Both the position numbers and the translations under genes were made by a program. Of a stretch of 64,000 nt of DNA, positions 41,587 through 50,620 are shown in pieces. Under the pieces are notes generated by a model. The model was not told where the DNA came from. It searched no databases and saw nothing but the letters and a program-made list of their open reading frames with translations. The stretch is taken from the NCBI GenBank assembly GCA_902788865.1, contig CADALZ010000014.1, forward strand, positions 1 through 64,000, read 5' to 3'. The stretch's first letter is position 1. Every line of letters begins with the position of its first letter. The stretch is from an uncultured Bacteroidales bacterium. GTDB taxonomy: Bacteria; Bacteroidota; Bacteroidia; Bacteroidales; Bacteroidaceae.

Positions 41587-42867
41587 ATGAAAAGAGACGA
41601 TTTAATCTTTGAGATTATCGAGAAAGAACATCAGCGCCAACTGAAAGGTATTGAGCTGATTGCGTCTGAGAACTTCGTGAGCGACCAGGTGATGCAGGCC
41701 ATGGGTTCGTGCTTGACCAACAAGTATGCTGAGGGCTATCCTGGCCATCGCTATTACGGCGGTTGCGAGGTAGTGGACATGAGTGAGAATATCGCTATAG
41801 ACAGAGTGAAGGAACTCTTTGGTGCAGAGTATGCCAATGTGCAGCCACACTCTGGGGCTCAGGCTAATGCTGCAGTGCTGCTGGCTGTCTTGAAGCCTGG
41901 TGATAAGTTCATGGGCCTGAATCTGGATCAGGGTGGACACCTTTCTCACGGTTCTCATGTGAATACTTCAGGTATTTTATATACGCCACTGGCATACAAC
42001 CTCGATCCTGAGACTGGTCGTGTGGATTATGATCAGATGGAGGAGATTGCTCTGCGTGAGCGTCCGAAGCTTATCATCGGTGGTGGCTCTGCCTATTCTC
42101 GTGAGTGGGATTACGAGCGCATGCGTAAAATTGCCGATGAGGTAGGTGCGCTGTTGATGATAGACATGGCACATCCTGCTGGTCTTATTGCAGCTGGTCT
42201 TCTGAATAATCCATTGAAATATGCTCATATTGTAACTTCTACCACCCACAAGACTCTGCGTGGTCCTCGTGGCGGTATCATCTTGCTGGGTAAGAACTTC
42301 GAGAATCCTTGGGGCTTGGCTACCAAGAAGGGTGAGATCAAGAAGATGGGCGACCTTATCAATTCTGCTGTGTTCCCTGGTCAGCAGGGTGGTCCTCTGG
42401 AGCATGTCATTGCTGCTAAGGCAGTAGCCTTCGGTGAGGCTCTGCAGCCAGAGTTCAAGGAGTATCAGAAGCAGGTGAAGAAGAATGCTGCTGTGCTGGC
42501 ACAGGCGCTTATGGATCGTGGCTTCAAGATCGTGAGTGATGGTACAGACAACCACTCTATGCTGGTGGATCTCCGCACCAAGTATCCAGAGCTTACTGGT
42601 AAGGTGGCAGAGAAGGCATTGGTAGCAGCAGACATCACTGTGAACAAGAACATGGTGCCATACGACACGCGTTCTGCTTTCCAAACCTCTGGTATTCGTT
42701 TGGGTACGCCTGCCATCACTACTCGTGGTGCCAAGGAAGACCTCATGTATGAGATTGCAGAGATGATTGAAAAGGTGCTCAATGCACCAGAAGATGAGCA
42801 GGTTATCAGCACCGTTCGTGCTCATGTCAACGACCTCATGAAGAACTATCCAATCTTCGCTTATTGA
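41587..42867 (+). CDS. glyA: Serine hydroxymethyltransferase
   Basis: 426 residues from the ATG at 41587 ([10 protein letters not shown]); an earlier in-frame ATG at 41554 lies next to the -7 box. Fold I PLP enzyme: [18 protein letters not shown], then [15 protein letters not shown] with the PLP lysine. It converts serine and tetrahydrofolate to glycine and methylene-tetrahydrofolate. A strong terminator follows. Confidence 0.97.
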   Translation: MKRDDLIFEIIEKEHQRQLKGIELIASENFVSDQVMQAMGSCLTNKYAEGYPGHRYYGGCEVVDMSENIAIDRVKELFGAEYANVQPHSGAQANAAVLLAVLKPGDKFMGLNLDQGGHLSHGSHVNTSGILYTPLAYNLDPETGRVDYDQMEEIALRERPKLIIGGGSAYSREWDYERMRKIADEVGALLMIDMAHPAGLIAAGLLNNPLKYAHIVTSTTHKTLRGPRGGIILLGKNFENPWGLATKKGEIKKMGDLINSAVFPGQQGGPLEHVIAAKAVAFGEALQPEFKEYQKQVKKNAAVLAQALMDRGFKIVSDGTDNHSMLVDLRTKYPELTGKVAEKALVAADITVNKNMVPYDTRSAFQTSGIRLGTPAITTRGAKEDLMYEIAEMIEKVLNAPEDEQVISTVRAHVNDLMKNYPIFAY

Positions 42868-42888
42868 TACAGCTAATTATAAATGAGG

Positions 42889-42925
42889 AATCCCCGTACA
42901 GATCACTGTACGGGGATTCTTTTTG
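42889..42925 (+). terminator. Rho-independent terminator of glyA
   Basis: A perfect 13-bp stem (42889-42901 with 42906-42918) with a four-base loop, then CTTTTTG. Confidence 0.95.
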
Positions 42926-42937
42926 TGTCAAAAGAGA

Positions 42938-43228
42938 TGCAATAGTGTAAAAAATAACTGACCAACTGACCATCTGACCGGTTCTTATTGCTTTTTGCAT
43001 ATATATTCATAGTTTTACTTTATGATTACTTATTTGCATAAATATGCAAGTGCAGTCAAGAGAAAATTATTATTTCCTAGTTAGGAAAAAAAATAATCCT
43101 AGTGAGAGCATAAAAATTTGCCCATTATTTCAGGTTTAAATAGAATAAAGAAAACTGCATAAATATGCAGAGTAAGGTTTAAAACCGGTCAGATGGTCAG
43201 TTGGTCAGTTATTTTTTACACTGTTGCA
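42938..43228. repeat. 291-bp element with 46-bp inverted repeats
   Basis: The arms 42938-42983 and 43183-43228 are inverted copies with one mismatch, and carry tandem CTGACCA units. Inside are two copies of the palindrome TGCATAAATATGCA (43035-43048, 43156-43169) and TTTCCTAGTTAGGAAA at 43073. There is no gene in it, nor in the rest of the 467-base gap. It resembles a MITE or a site for a DNA-binding protein. No target duplication is obvious. Confidence 0.8.
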
Positions 43229-43334
43229 TTCATCAAATTTCTAATCATCCTCCCTGCTCCGATGCTATTAGAAAAAAATAGCCCAATACGGTATGTCGCA
43301 CTGGGCTATAGTATAAGCGAGATTAGTAGAATTG

Positions 43335-44732
43335 TTATTCTTTGATTTTAAACTCGTGTATCACTGGATTGTCCTTCGTAGCAGGAGCCCAGGCATTGCC
43401 AGACTGACCATTGGGGTTGCCGTATTTGGCGAAGTTGGTCCAGGCATCTACCATCTCATCTGACAACTTGAAATCGGCTTCGGTAAATGGTCGCCAGCTA
43501 CGACCTAAGGTATGGAACACGAACCATAGTTCGCTGCTGTGGAAGGCTCCTTGAAGACTTTCGCGCCCATCGGATGGCAACTTGCGGTCGAAGAGATAGC
43601 AATAGGTGGGCTTGGTGGATAGAGAGTCGCGTACTGACGCAAAAGTCAGAATCGGTTTGCTCAGGTCTGCCATGTCATCCGCCGTGTAGCCCAGCATGTA
43701 AGGCACATCGGCCAAAGTGCCATCGTAGGTGGCCTGCTCGAAGCTCTTATCCATCACCACACCATCGATATGTGGAGACATCGCTATGCCTGCTGTCCGT
43801 GGGATGCTGGTGTGAGCATCATACATGTCTTGGGCACTGGCTGCACGCATCTCAGCAAGAGTGTTGAATCCCATGGACTTCAGCATGGCATCGCCACCTT
43901 TGTCAAGGTCTGCTTGTGTCTGGCCACCTCCCGAAGGGATGAAATCACCTAAGCCTCCGCCACTCTGTACTATGGCTTTGGCTATCAGTCCCTTACTCAT
44001 TGGAGAAACACAGAGATTGCGAATGCTGGCACCTCCGGCACTCTGTCCGAAGATTGTGATATTGTCGGGATCGCCACCAAACTGGGCGATATTGTTTTTA
44101 ATCCATTGCAAGGCAGCTATCTGATCGAGTAAGCCATAGTTACCAGAAATGTGGTCAGGATCTTCTGCCGACAGTTCGGAATGGTTGAGGAAACCGAAGA
44201 TGCCCAAACGATAGTTGATGGTAACTAAAATTACGTCACGCTGTGCCCATGCATCGCCATCCATCTCCATCTCGAAACCCCAGCCTCCGAAGTAAGCCCC
44301 GCCATGCACCCACATGGCTACAGGCAACTTTTTGTCAGGATGTCCTGGGGCATACTCTGGTGCCCAGACGTTGAGGTAGAGACAGTCTTCGGAGAAATTA
44401 GGGTCGTCACTACGGAAATGGAACTCGGTGCCGTACTGACCGTCTTGTGGATTGCGTATGCGCTGCATGGCTGCATTACTGAAAGTGTCAGCTACTTTCA
44501 CTCCTTGCCATGCTACGACTGGCTGTGGGCGTTTCCATCGCAAATCACCTACTGGAGGAGCAGCGTATGGTACACCTTTATATACTAAGACTCCTTCGAC
44601 TTCTGATTTAACGCCTTGGATTTGTCCGCCTTCAATGTTGAGAATGGGATTCTCTTCAGACTGATTAGCGGTTGTGGTGCAACCAGTCAACAGAGCAGAA
44701 AATATAATGAGCAGTAAACTAGTTTTTTTCAT
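43335..44732 (-). CDS. Carboxylesterase type B lipoprotein
   Basis: 465 residues from the ATG at 44732 (MKKTSLLLI). A lipoprotein signal ends LLTGC (Cys18). The type B esterase motifs are EDCLYLNVWAP, GGAYFGGWG (oxyanion hole), FGQSAGGAS (nucleophile Ser) and a late AFHSSELWFVF with the likely catalytic His. It should hydrolyse esters at the outer membrane or periplasm. Confidence 0.92.
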   Translation of the reverse strand: MKKTSLLLIIFSALLTGCTTTANQSEENPILNIEGGQIQGVKSEVEGVLVYKGVPYAAPPVGDLRWKRPQPVVAWQGVKVADTFSNAAMQRIRNPQDGQYGTEFHFRSDDPNFSEDCLYLNVWAPEYAPGHPDKKLPVAMWVHGGAYFGGWGFEMEMDGDAWAQRDVILVTINYRLGIFGFLNHSELSAEDPDHISGNYGLLDQIAALQWIKNNIAQFGGDPDNITIFGQSAGGASIRNLCVSPMSKGLIAKAIVQSGGGLGDFIPSGGGQTQADLDKGGDAMLKSMGFNTLAEMRAASAQDMYDAHTSIPRTAGIAMSPHIDGVVMDKSFEQATYDGTLADVPYMLGYTADDMADLSKPILTFASVRDSLSTKPTYCYLFDRKLPSDGRESLQGAFHSSELWFVFHTLGRSWRPFTEADFKLSDEMVDAWTNFAKYGNPNGQSGNAWAPATKDNPVIHEFKIKE

Positions 44733-44812
44733 ACGTTGGTATAATAAAAATGTGAAATAAGAAAAAGGCGGGTAATTGCTCACTCGCCTTTTTCACTATT
44801 TGTAACTCACAA

Positions 44813-45178
44813 TTAGATCAGCTTGCTCCACCAAGCATCGAGGTTGGCCAGCTCGGCCTTGCACTCGTTGTTGTCAGAGTTGATCACTTGCTGTGCGAAG
44901 CCCAGCAGCGTAGCCTTGATGGCTGCGCGATCATTGCCTTGGAAATCGTCCAGCAGATCATTGGTGTCTGCCACTACTTCGTCGAGAGTGTAGGTCTTGT
45001 TGATGCTATCGCCTAGCACGTCCTTGATGTCATCGATGTTGCCCATGTCGGCCAACTTCTCCACGAAGTGAGAGATGAAGCTACGCTCCTTGGCGCTGTA
45101 AGAACCATCGCAGTGAGCGAAGAACAAGCCCAGCTTTACTATCAGCTTTATGATTTTCTCTATAGATTTGGTATTCAT
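44813..45178 (-). CDS. TerB-like protein
   Basis: 121 residues from the ATG at 45178 (MNTKSIEK). The TerB helical core is seen in LFFAHCDGSYSAKERSFISHF. Tellurite-resistance TerB domains bind metals or membranes, but no other ter gene is nearby. It lies 22 bases after the glycine-rich gene, so the two probably share a transcript. Confidence 0.75.
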   Translation of the reverse strand: MNTKSIEKIIKLIVKLGLFFAHCDGSYSAKERSFISHFVEKLADMGNIDDIKDVLGDSINKTYTLDEVVADTNDLLDDFQGNDRAAIKATLLGFAQQVINSDNNECKAELANLDAWWSKLI

Positions 45179-45200
45179 ACTATTTCCTCCATTGTTTAGT

Positions 45201-45695
45201 TTATTTACCTGCATAAGAATTACCTGCCATGCCGATGACGCTGATCACGCTCTTAGCAATGTCGCCCAAGTCGAGCCCCTTGCCACCTCCTGCAATAGCA
45301 CCCAGCACGCTGCCAAGGTCGATCCCACCAGCCGCTGCACCAGTAGATTTTGAAGCGCCAGCTTTGGTGATCTGTCCGAGGATAGCCCCCAAGTCGATAC
45401 CGCCAGCTGCTGCACCATTTGACGCTGAAGAACCACCGCCTCCGAGGATGCTGCCCAGCACACTGCCAAGGCCTCCGCCTCCGCCACCGCCAAGCACAGA
45501 ACCCAGCACGCTGCCTAAGCCACCACCGCTGCTTTTCGAAGAACCGCCAGTGATGCCACCAATGATGCTACCCAGGTCGATGCCGCCTGCCTGTGCACCC
45601 GAAGATGCAGGGGCGCCTCCGCCTAAAATACTGCCCAAATCAATGCCACCGCTTTGAGTGGCAGATTTCAAGATGTTTTCTAATAAACTTCCCAT
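45201..45695 (-). CDS. Glycine-rich repeat protein
   Basis: 164 residues, nearly all Gly, Ser, Ala, Leu, Ile and Asp. The unit GGIDLGSILG recurs about five times, and GLGSVLGSVLGG fills the centre. There is no signal peptide or known domain. It is predicted to be flexible or to assemble through hydrophobic LG turns. Codon use is ordinary, and the opposite-strand frame is proline-rich only because of the repeats. It is transcribed with the TerB-like gene. Confidence 0.7.
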   Translation of the reverse strand: MGSLLENILKSATQSGGIDLGSILGGGAPASSGAQAGGIDLGSIIGGITGGSSKSSGGGLGSVLGSVLGGGGGGGLGSVLGSILGGGGSSASNGAAAGGIDLGAILGQITKAGASKSTGAAAGGIDLGSVLGAIAGGGKGLDLGDIAKSVISVIGMAGNSYAGK

Positions 45696-45780
45696 GATAT
45701 TAAAAATAAATGTTTAGTTATAGTTTCATTGTTTTGGGGTGCAAATTACAGAGATTATTTTAATTGACCAAATTTTTTAT

Positions 45781-46046
45781 TCTTTTCTTCACTATAGCTC
45801 GAAGAAAAGAAACAAAAGAAGTATCGTCGATGGCACATCTTCCGCTTATTCATTTCTTTTGCTCGTGCAAAAGAAACGAATCAAAGAAAACACGCCGACT
45901 GCATTTTTTCCGCTAAAACTTACTTACGTTTTTGGGGAGGGGCGCACGTCTTGCGGCGCTTAGTGAAATGGGAGAAATCTTAGCTGCGGAAGTGCAGTCG
46001 GCGAACCTTTCTTTGATTCGCTTCTTTCGTTTCGGGACGAAAGAAA
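45781..46046. repeat. Inverted-repeat element related to that at 38737-39346
   Basis: Left and right parts share AAACGAATCAAAGAAA/TTTCTTTGATTCGCTT and GCCGACTGCA/TGCAGTCGGC in opposite orientation. The core CTGCGGAAGTGCAGTCGG is also found in the element downstream of trxB. The 393-base gap holds no gene. Confidence 0.7.
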
Positions 46047-46088
46047 TGAATGGAAGGCAATAAGCAAAGGAGAAATGAATAGAAGATA

Positions 46089-47900
46089 TTATTTCGAATA
46101 AAGCTTAGAAATAATATCGGAGCGCCCTATGCGACGTAGCTCATTGATGATATTACGCCGCTCTTCTGCCTTATACCAAAAGAAGAACATGCGCTGGGCC
46201 AACTTCTCACGCTGGGTACGTGCACTGAAAACTTCTTCGAGGGTGTAGGGATGATAGCCCGTGTACCATGTCTCAGTAGCTACTGTCATGGGCGTAGGGG
46301 TGAAGTCCTGCACTTGCTCCAGATGGAAGTCTAAGCGCTTGGTGATGACTGCCAATTCTGCCATGTCTTCTTCCAGACAGCCTGGATGGCTGCTGATGAA
46401 GTAGGGGATGATTTGTTGCCCCAGATGCTCTTCACGATTCACACGGTCGAAGATGCGCTTGAACTCCTCGAAGAGCTTGAAAGAAGGCTTGCGCATGAGC
46501 ATCAGCACTCGGTCGCTGGTATGCTCTGGAGCCACTTTCAGACGTCCACTCACATGGTGTGCTATCAGCTCATGGATGTATTCACGATTGGCACGATTCA
46601 CCGAAGGGTCTTTATGTTCATGCAGCATGAGGTCGTAGCGCACGCCACTGCCAATGAAGCTTTTCTTCACCTGTGGCAGGGCATCTACCGCGCGATAGAT
46701 CTCCAGCAGAGGACGATGGTCGGTATTGAGGTTAGGGCATACCTTAGGGTGCGCACAACTGGGTCGTTTGCACTTCTTGCAAAGTTCGGGGTTTATGCCT
46801 TTCATACGATACATGTTTGCACTGGGCCCGCCCAGATCGCTGATGTAGCCTTTGAAGTCGGGCATCTGCACCACCTTCTTCACCTCGCGCATGATGCTCT
46901 CCTTGCTTCTGCTCACGATGAACTTTCCTTGATGGGCCGATATGGTGCAGAAGGCGCAGCCACCGAAACAGCCACGATGCAAGTTGATGCTGAACTTGAT
47001 CATGTCGAAGGCTGGGATGCGCTTCTCCTTATATTTAGGGTGGGGCAGACGCGTGTAGGGCAGATCGAAGCTATGGTCCAGCTCTGCTTCTGTGAGTGGT
47101 GGATAGGGCGGATTCACCACCACCGTTCGCTTGCCTACCTGCTGCAGCAGTCGCTGTGCCTGCTGCTTATTACTCTCCTCCTCTATGTGACGGAAGTTGG
47201 CTGCTTCTTTCTTCTTGTCCTTAAGGCACTCCTCATGGCTATAAAGCACAATGTCATCGGGCATAGGCTTCACTTCACGAGCCAGATAAGCTATCTGTGG
47301 CGTGTCTTCCAGGGGTAGTCCTTGCTCCATGCGATGCACCAGTTCCACTATCACCTTCTCGCCCATGCCATACATCAGCAGGTCTGCACCACTATCCACG
47401 AGAATACTAGGGCGCAAGCGGTCTTCCCAGTAGTCGTAGTGGGTGAGTCTTCTGAGGCTGGCTTCTATGCCTCCCAAGAACACAGGCACGTCTGGCCACA
47501 GCTGCTTCAGAATCTTGGTGTAGGTGATGGTAGGATAATCTGGGCGCATGTCAGTGCGTCCGTCGGGCGTATAGGCATCTTCATGGCGCAGACGCTTGTT
47601 GGCTGTATATTTATTCACCATGCTGTCCATGCAGCCAGGGCTGATGCCGAAGAAGAGACGAGGGCGTCCTAGCTTCTTGAAGTCACGCAGGTCGTCTCGC
47701 CAGTTGGGCTGTGGTACTATGGCCACACGAAGTCCTTCTGCCTCTAAGATTCTACCTATGACTGCCGCGCCAAACGATGGATGATCCACATAAGCATCAC
47801 CACTGAACAGGATTACATCCAACTCAGTCCATCCACGCAGCTCCACTTCTTTCTTGGTGGTAGGCAGCCAATCGGTCAGTTGTGGCAGGTTGTTCTTCAA
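46089..47900 (-). CDS. ygiQ: YgiQ family radical SAM protein
   Basis: 603 residues starting at a TTG that overlaps the previous stop (TTGA). The B12-binding-like N-terminus (DVILFSGDAYVDHPSFG) is followed by the radical SAM cluster C311-x3-C315-x2-C318 (GCFGGCAFC) and the C-terminal DFTPTPMTVATETWYTG. The family has no agreed function. It is the second gene of a two-gene operon. Confidence 0.92.
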   Translation of the reverse strand: MKNNLPQLTDWLPTTKKEVELRGWTELDVILFSGDAYVDHPSFGAAVIGRILEAEGLRVAIVPQPNWRDDLRDFKKLGRPRLFFGISPGCMDSMVNKYTANKRLRHEDAYTPDGRTDMRPDYPTITYTKILKQLWPDVPVFLGGIEASLRRLTHYDYWEDRLRPSILVDSGADLLMYGMGEKVIVELVHRMEQGLPLEDTPQIAYLAREVKPMPDDIVLYSHEECLKDKKKEAANFRHIEEESNKQQAQRLLQQVGKRTVVVNPPYPPLTEAELDHSFDLPYTRLPHPKYKEKRIPAFDMIKFSINLHRGCFGGCAFCTISAHQGKFIVSRSKESIMREVKKVVQMPDFKGYISDLGGPSANMYRMKGINPELCKKCKRPSCAHPKVCPNLNTDHRPLLEIYRAVDALPQVKKSFIGSGVRYDLMLHEHKDPSVNRANREYIHELIAHHVSGRLKVAPEHTSDRVLMLMRKPSFKLFEEFKRIFDRVNREEHLGQQIIPYFISSHPGCLEEDMAELAVITKRLDFHLEQVQDFTPTPMTVATETWYTGYHPYTLEEVFSARTQREKLAQRMFFFWYKAEERRNIINELRRIGRSDIISKLYSK

Positions 47901-48211
47901 TCTTCAGATGCTATAGATTCGCCAGCCTTCCACTCCTCATAGAGGTGCATTAAGTTCTTCAGTCCCAGCGCTTTCATGTCGTTGTGCTGAATCACGTTCT
48001 TCTGCAGGCTCAGCAAGGTCTGCATATCGTTCATCATGCCCTCCATGAGTGAGGTCACGGTGAAGCGTAGCTTAGAGAGCGTATTCTCATCCACCACGCC
48101 ATTGCTGTCGGCCAGATGGTCCAGCAGGTCGTATTTCTCCAATATTCTCAAGTGCTCATCGCTCACCTTGATGGTGCGTGAACCTTTCTCGTTGGCGTTA
48201 ATCTTATACAT
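47897..48211 (-). CDS. Conserved hypothetical upstream of ygiQ
   Basis: 104 residues from the ATG at 48211 (MYKINANEKGSRTIKV); another ATG nine bases earlier is too close to the promoter. It is helical throughout and contains DNDMQ-like acidic stretches near MEGMMNDMQTLLS. No domain recognised. It is coupled to ygiQ by overlapping stop and start. Confidence 0.7.
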   Translation of the reverse strand: MYKINANEKGSRTIKVSDEHLRILEKYDLLDHLADSNGVVDENTLSKLRFTVTSLMEGMMNDMQTLLSLQKNVIQHNDMKALGLKNLMHLYEEWKAGESIASED

Positions 48212-48230
48212 AGTCAGCATATTTTTGCTA

Positions 48231-48238
48231 CAAAGATA
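48231..48238 (-). promoter_or_regulatory. -7 box of the ygiQ operon
   Basis: TATCTTTG on the minus strand, 19 bases before the 48211 start. Confidence 0.55.
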
Positions 48239-48259
48239 GTGCTTTTCTCTAAAAAAAGC

Positions 48260-48267
48260 TATTTTTG
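48260..48267 (+). promoter_or_regulatory. -7 box of the arginase-like gene
   Basis: TATTTTTG on the plus strand, 14 bases before the ATG at 48282. The short leader also allows the ATG at 48291. Confidence 0.5.
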
Positions 48268-48281
48268 CACCCTGATAATAT

Positions 48282-49154
48282 ATGTTTGTTATGATAGAAA
48301 ACAGAGAATTGAAGACGAAGGTGCTGCGACTGATTCATCCACAGTGGTATGGAGGCATCTTGGAGAATTGGATGCCCAAGGGCATGGAAGGAGGCATAGA
48401 GGAAGCCTACAAGATAGGTGCTGGGGTGCAGAACATGATGATTCCTGCCGAAGAGAAAGGACAGGTCACGGTGACCATCCCCCTGAGCGCAGAGATTACA
48501 AGCAGCAACCGCGAGGCACATAGTGAGTATGATGACATCTTGAAGCAGACCAAGGTGGTGAGTGACATCATCCTTGAGAAGGCGCCAGAGCGCATCGTCA
48601 CGCTGGCAGGAGATGCCAGTGCTACTGTGATTCCGCTGGGCTATCTCAATGGCTACTATCAGAAAGATACTTCACTGGTGTGGATAGATGCCAACCCAGA
48701 CGTGAGCGTACCCTACACCATGGCGCTGATGGCGTGGCTGGGTAAGCGCTCAGAAGATTTCAAGCGCCTGTGGCCAACCATGGTGCCAGCTTCACGCATC
48801 CTCATTGTGGGCTATCGTGCTTGGAACCAGAGTCTTAAGGAGTGGCAGGACGACTTAGGTATGAAAGGTATCTCTCCCCTCCAAGTGGCAGAAGACAGCA
48901 ACCTCATTTTGGATTGGCTGAAGGAGAAAGGCAAGAAGAAGGTGTATGTGCACCTTGACCTCAGCGTGCTGGATCCTTCAGAGCTGTTTACCTCGCATAA
49001 CAGCAGCCATAATGGCATCAAGGCGGCGCAGGTGGTGCGTGTGGTAAATGACATTGCTGCTGCCTATGACCTTGTGGGTATGACGGTGGTAGAGCCTATG
49101 CCAAAGCTGGTGAACAAAGTGCGAGATACCCTCTCACAGCTGCCTCTGTTCTAA
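48282..49154 (+). CDS. Arginase/agmatinase-fold protein with altered metal sites
   Basis: 290 residues with ureohydrolase topology, but the manganese motifs are changed. GDASATV stands where GGDHS is expected, WIDANPDVS replaces DAHxD, and HLDLSVLDPSE replaces SxDxDxxDP. Loss of both motif histidines suggests it binds metal weakly or not at all. It may be a non-classical ureohydrolase or a non-enzymatic relative. Substrate unknown. Confidence 0.72.
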   Translation: MFVMIENRELKTKVLRLIHPQWYGGILENWMPKGMEGGIEEAYKIGAGVQNMMIPAEEKGQVTVTIPLSAEITSSNREAHSEYDDILKQTKVVSDIILEKAPERIVTLAGDASATVIPLGYLNGYYQKDTSLVWIDANPDVSVPYTMALMAWLGKRSEDFKRLWPTMVPASRILIVGYRAWNQSLKEWQDDLGMKGISPLQVAEDSNLILDWLKEKGKKKVYVHLDLSVLDPSELFTSHNSSHNGIKAAQVVRVVNDIAAAYDLVGMTVVEPMPKLVNKVRDTLSQLPLF

Positions 49155-49227
49155 GGCTCGATTCGTCTTTAAAGGCTTTTTAGGTAGTTTTAAGGAGGTT
49201 GCAAGGGTGAGATTCAATACTTTTTCT

Positions 49228-49235
49228 TACCTTTG
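49228..49235 (+). promoter_or_regulatory. -7 box of the membrane metallophosphoesterase gene
   Basis: TACCTTTG, 22 bases before the ATG at 49258. Confidence 0.55.
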
Positions 49236-49257
49236 CAGCCTAATTTTTTAGAATAGT

Positions 49258-50346
49258 ATGAGATACTTTGGAATGATAGTGTTCATGTTGCTGCCTTTCT
49301 TGGGCTTCATTTATACCTTCTGGCACGTGTGGCAGATGCTGCCAGCTCCATGGTGGATTCGCTTGCTGGTCATCCTCCTCATGTTGGGTGCTTTTGGCAC
49401 TATGTTCATGGGCATGCGTGATAGTGACAGCCTCTCGCTGAACACCCAGTCTGTGCTCTATGAGATAGGCACCTCCTCACTCATCGTGCTACTCTATATG
49501 GTCATGCTGTTCATTGCGCTTGATGTATTGCGCCTGGTGCATTTGCTGCCAGCTGGCTTCCTCAAACAGAGCTGGACGGGCACCCTTACCGTGGTGGGTA
49601 TCCTACTGGTGGTCTTCACCTATGGCAGTTGGCACTATCACCACAAAGTGCGCCAGCCATTGGAGCTAAAGACAGAAAAGACTCTCACAAAACCTTTGAA
49701 AATATTGATGATGAGTGATTTGCATCTCGGATATCACAATCGCCGTGCCGACTTTCATAAGTGGGTGGACATGCTGAATGAAGAGCATGCAGACCTTATT
49801 CTCATCGCAGGTGATATCATAGATTCCAGCACCAAGCCGCTACTCGAAGAGGCTTCTTACGAGGAGTTTCGCAGGCTCAATGCGCCTGTGGTAGCCTGCT
49901 TGGGCAATCATGAATACTTCGCAGGAGAGCCTGATGCTAAGGAGTTCTACGACAAGGCTGGCATACGCTTGCTGCGTGACGAAGTGTTGGAGTGGGGCGA
50001 CCTCTGCATCATAGGGCGTGACGATCGTAGCAATCCACGCCGCAAGTCGTTGGAGGAGCTCACGCAGGGCTTAGATCGGAGTAAGTACAGCATCGTGCTG
50101 GATCACCAGCCATACAACCTTGAGCAGACAGAGGCGCAGCACATAGACTTCCAGCTCAGTGGTCATACACACCACGGACAGGTGTGGCCCATCTCTTGGA
50201 TCACAGAGGCTATCTATGAGTGTGCCTTCGGTCCTTGGCAGCGTGGAGACACACGTTACTACGTTTCCTCTGGCATAGGCATCTGGGGTGGTAAGTTCCG
50301 CATCGGCACTCGCTCGGAGTATGTGGTGGCCACGCTGAGTCGATAA
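49258..50346 (+). CDS. Membrane-anchored metallophosphoesterase
   Basis: 362 residues. Four N-terminal transmembrane helices (about 2-125) carry a calcineurin-like domain: SDLHLGYHN, AGDIIDSS, GNHEYF, and GHTHHGQ for the final metal ligands. The arrangement resembles YkuE/YaeI-type phosphodiesterases, some of which act on lipids. The active site's side of the membrane is not settled. Confidence 0.87.
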   Translation: MRYFGMIVFMLLPFLGFIYTFWHVWQMLPAPWWIRLLVILLMLGAFGTMFMGMRDSDSLSLNTQSVLYEIGTSSLIVLLYMVMLFIALDVLRLVHLLPAGFLKQSWTGTLTVVGILLVVFTYGSWHYHHKVRQPLELKTEKTLTKPLKILMMSDLHLGYHNRRADFHKWVDMLNEEHADLILIAGDIIDSSTKPLLEEASYEEFRRLNAPVVACLGNHEYFAGEPDAKEFYDKAGIRLLRDEVLEWGDLCIIGRDDRSNPRRKSLEELTQGLDRSKYSIVLDHQPYNLEQTEAQHIDFQLSGHTHHGQVWPISWITEAIYECAFGPWQRGDTRYYVSSGIGIWGGKFRIGTRSEYVVATLSR

Positions 50347-50378
50347 TGTGAATCTTAACGTAAAGTTAACGTAACTTT

Positions 50379-50410
50379 TTTGGTGGGGAGGGGAAGTTGG
50401 CGTACTTTTG
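50379..50410 (+). promoter_or_regulatory. Strong promoter without a following gene
   Basis: TTTG (50379-50382), exactly 20 bases, TACTTTTG (50403-50410). A TTAACGTAA duplication lies just upstream (50355-50373). Confidence 0.75.
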
Positions 50411-50416
50411 CATCAG

Positions 50417-50513
50417 CAACAAGAAGCAAATAACTTTTTCACTGAGGTGTAAGCCTAAAAAAATTGAAGAAATAGAGGGAGACGGCTCAAAGCAGAGGGC
50501 GGTCTCCCTTTTG
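50417..50513 (+). ncRNA. Candidate small RNA of about 95 bases
   Basis: A good promoter ends at 50410 and a rho-independent terminator lies at 50476-50512 (stem AGGGAGAC with GTCTCCCT, then TTTTG). No open frame with a start fits between. It does not resemble 6S, 4.5S or tmRNA by eye. The predicted 5' end is about 50417. Confidence 0.5.
50476..50512 (+). terminator. Terminator of the candidate small RNA
   Basis: An 8-bp perfect stem (50476-50483 with 50502-50509), extended by two further pairs, and a T tail. Confidence 0.8.
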
Positions 50514-50620
50514 TATATGTATGTCACTTTTTCTTATTGTGACTTATTGTGACACTTTAGGCTTGCATGGATGGTTTTCTTTTCTTATCTTCGTGGCATA
50601 AATACTGAAATATATAGCTT

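Noticed and set aside
42938..43228. Invertible promoter
   Set aside because: The inverted repeats are long, but neighbouring genes both end toward the element, so flipping would not switch either one, and no invertase is nearby.
45229..45657. Proline-rich open frame opposite the glycine-rich gene
   Set aside because: Its repeats are just the complement of Gly-rich codons; the minus-strand frame has a start, a partner gene and a better composition.
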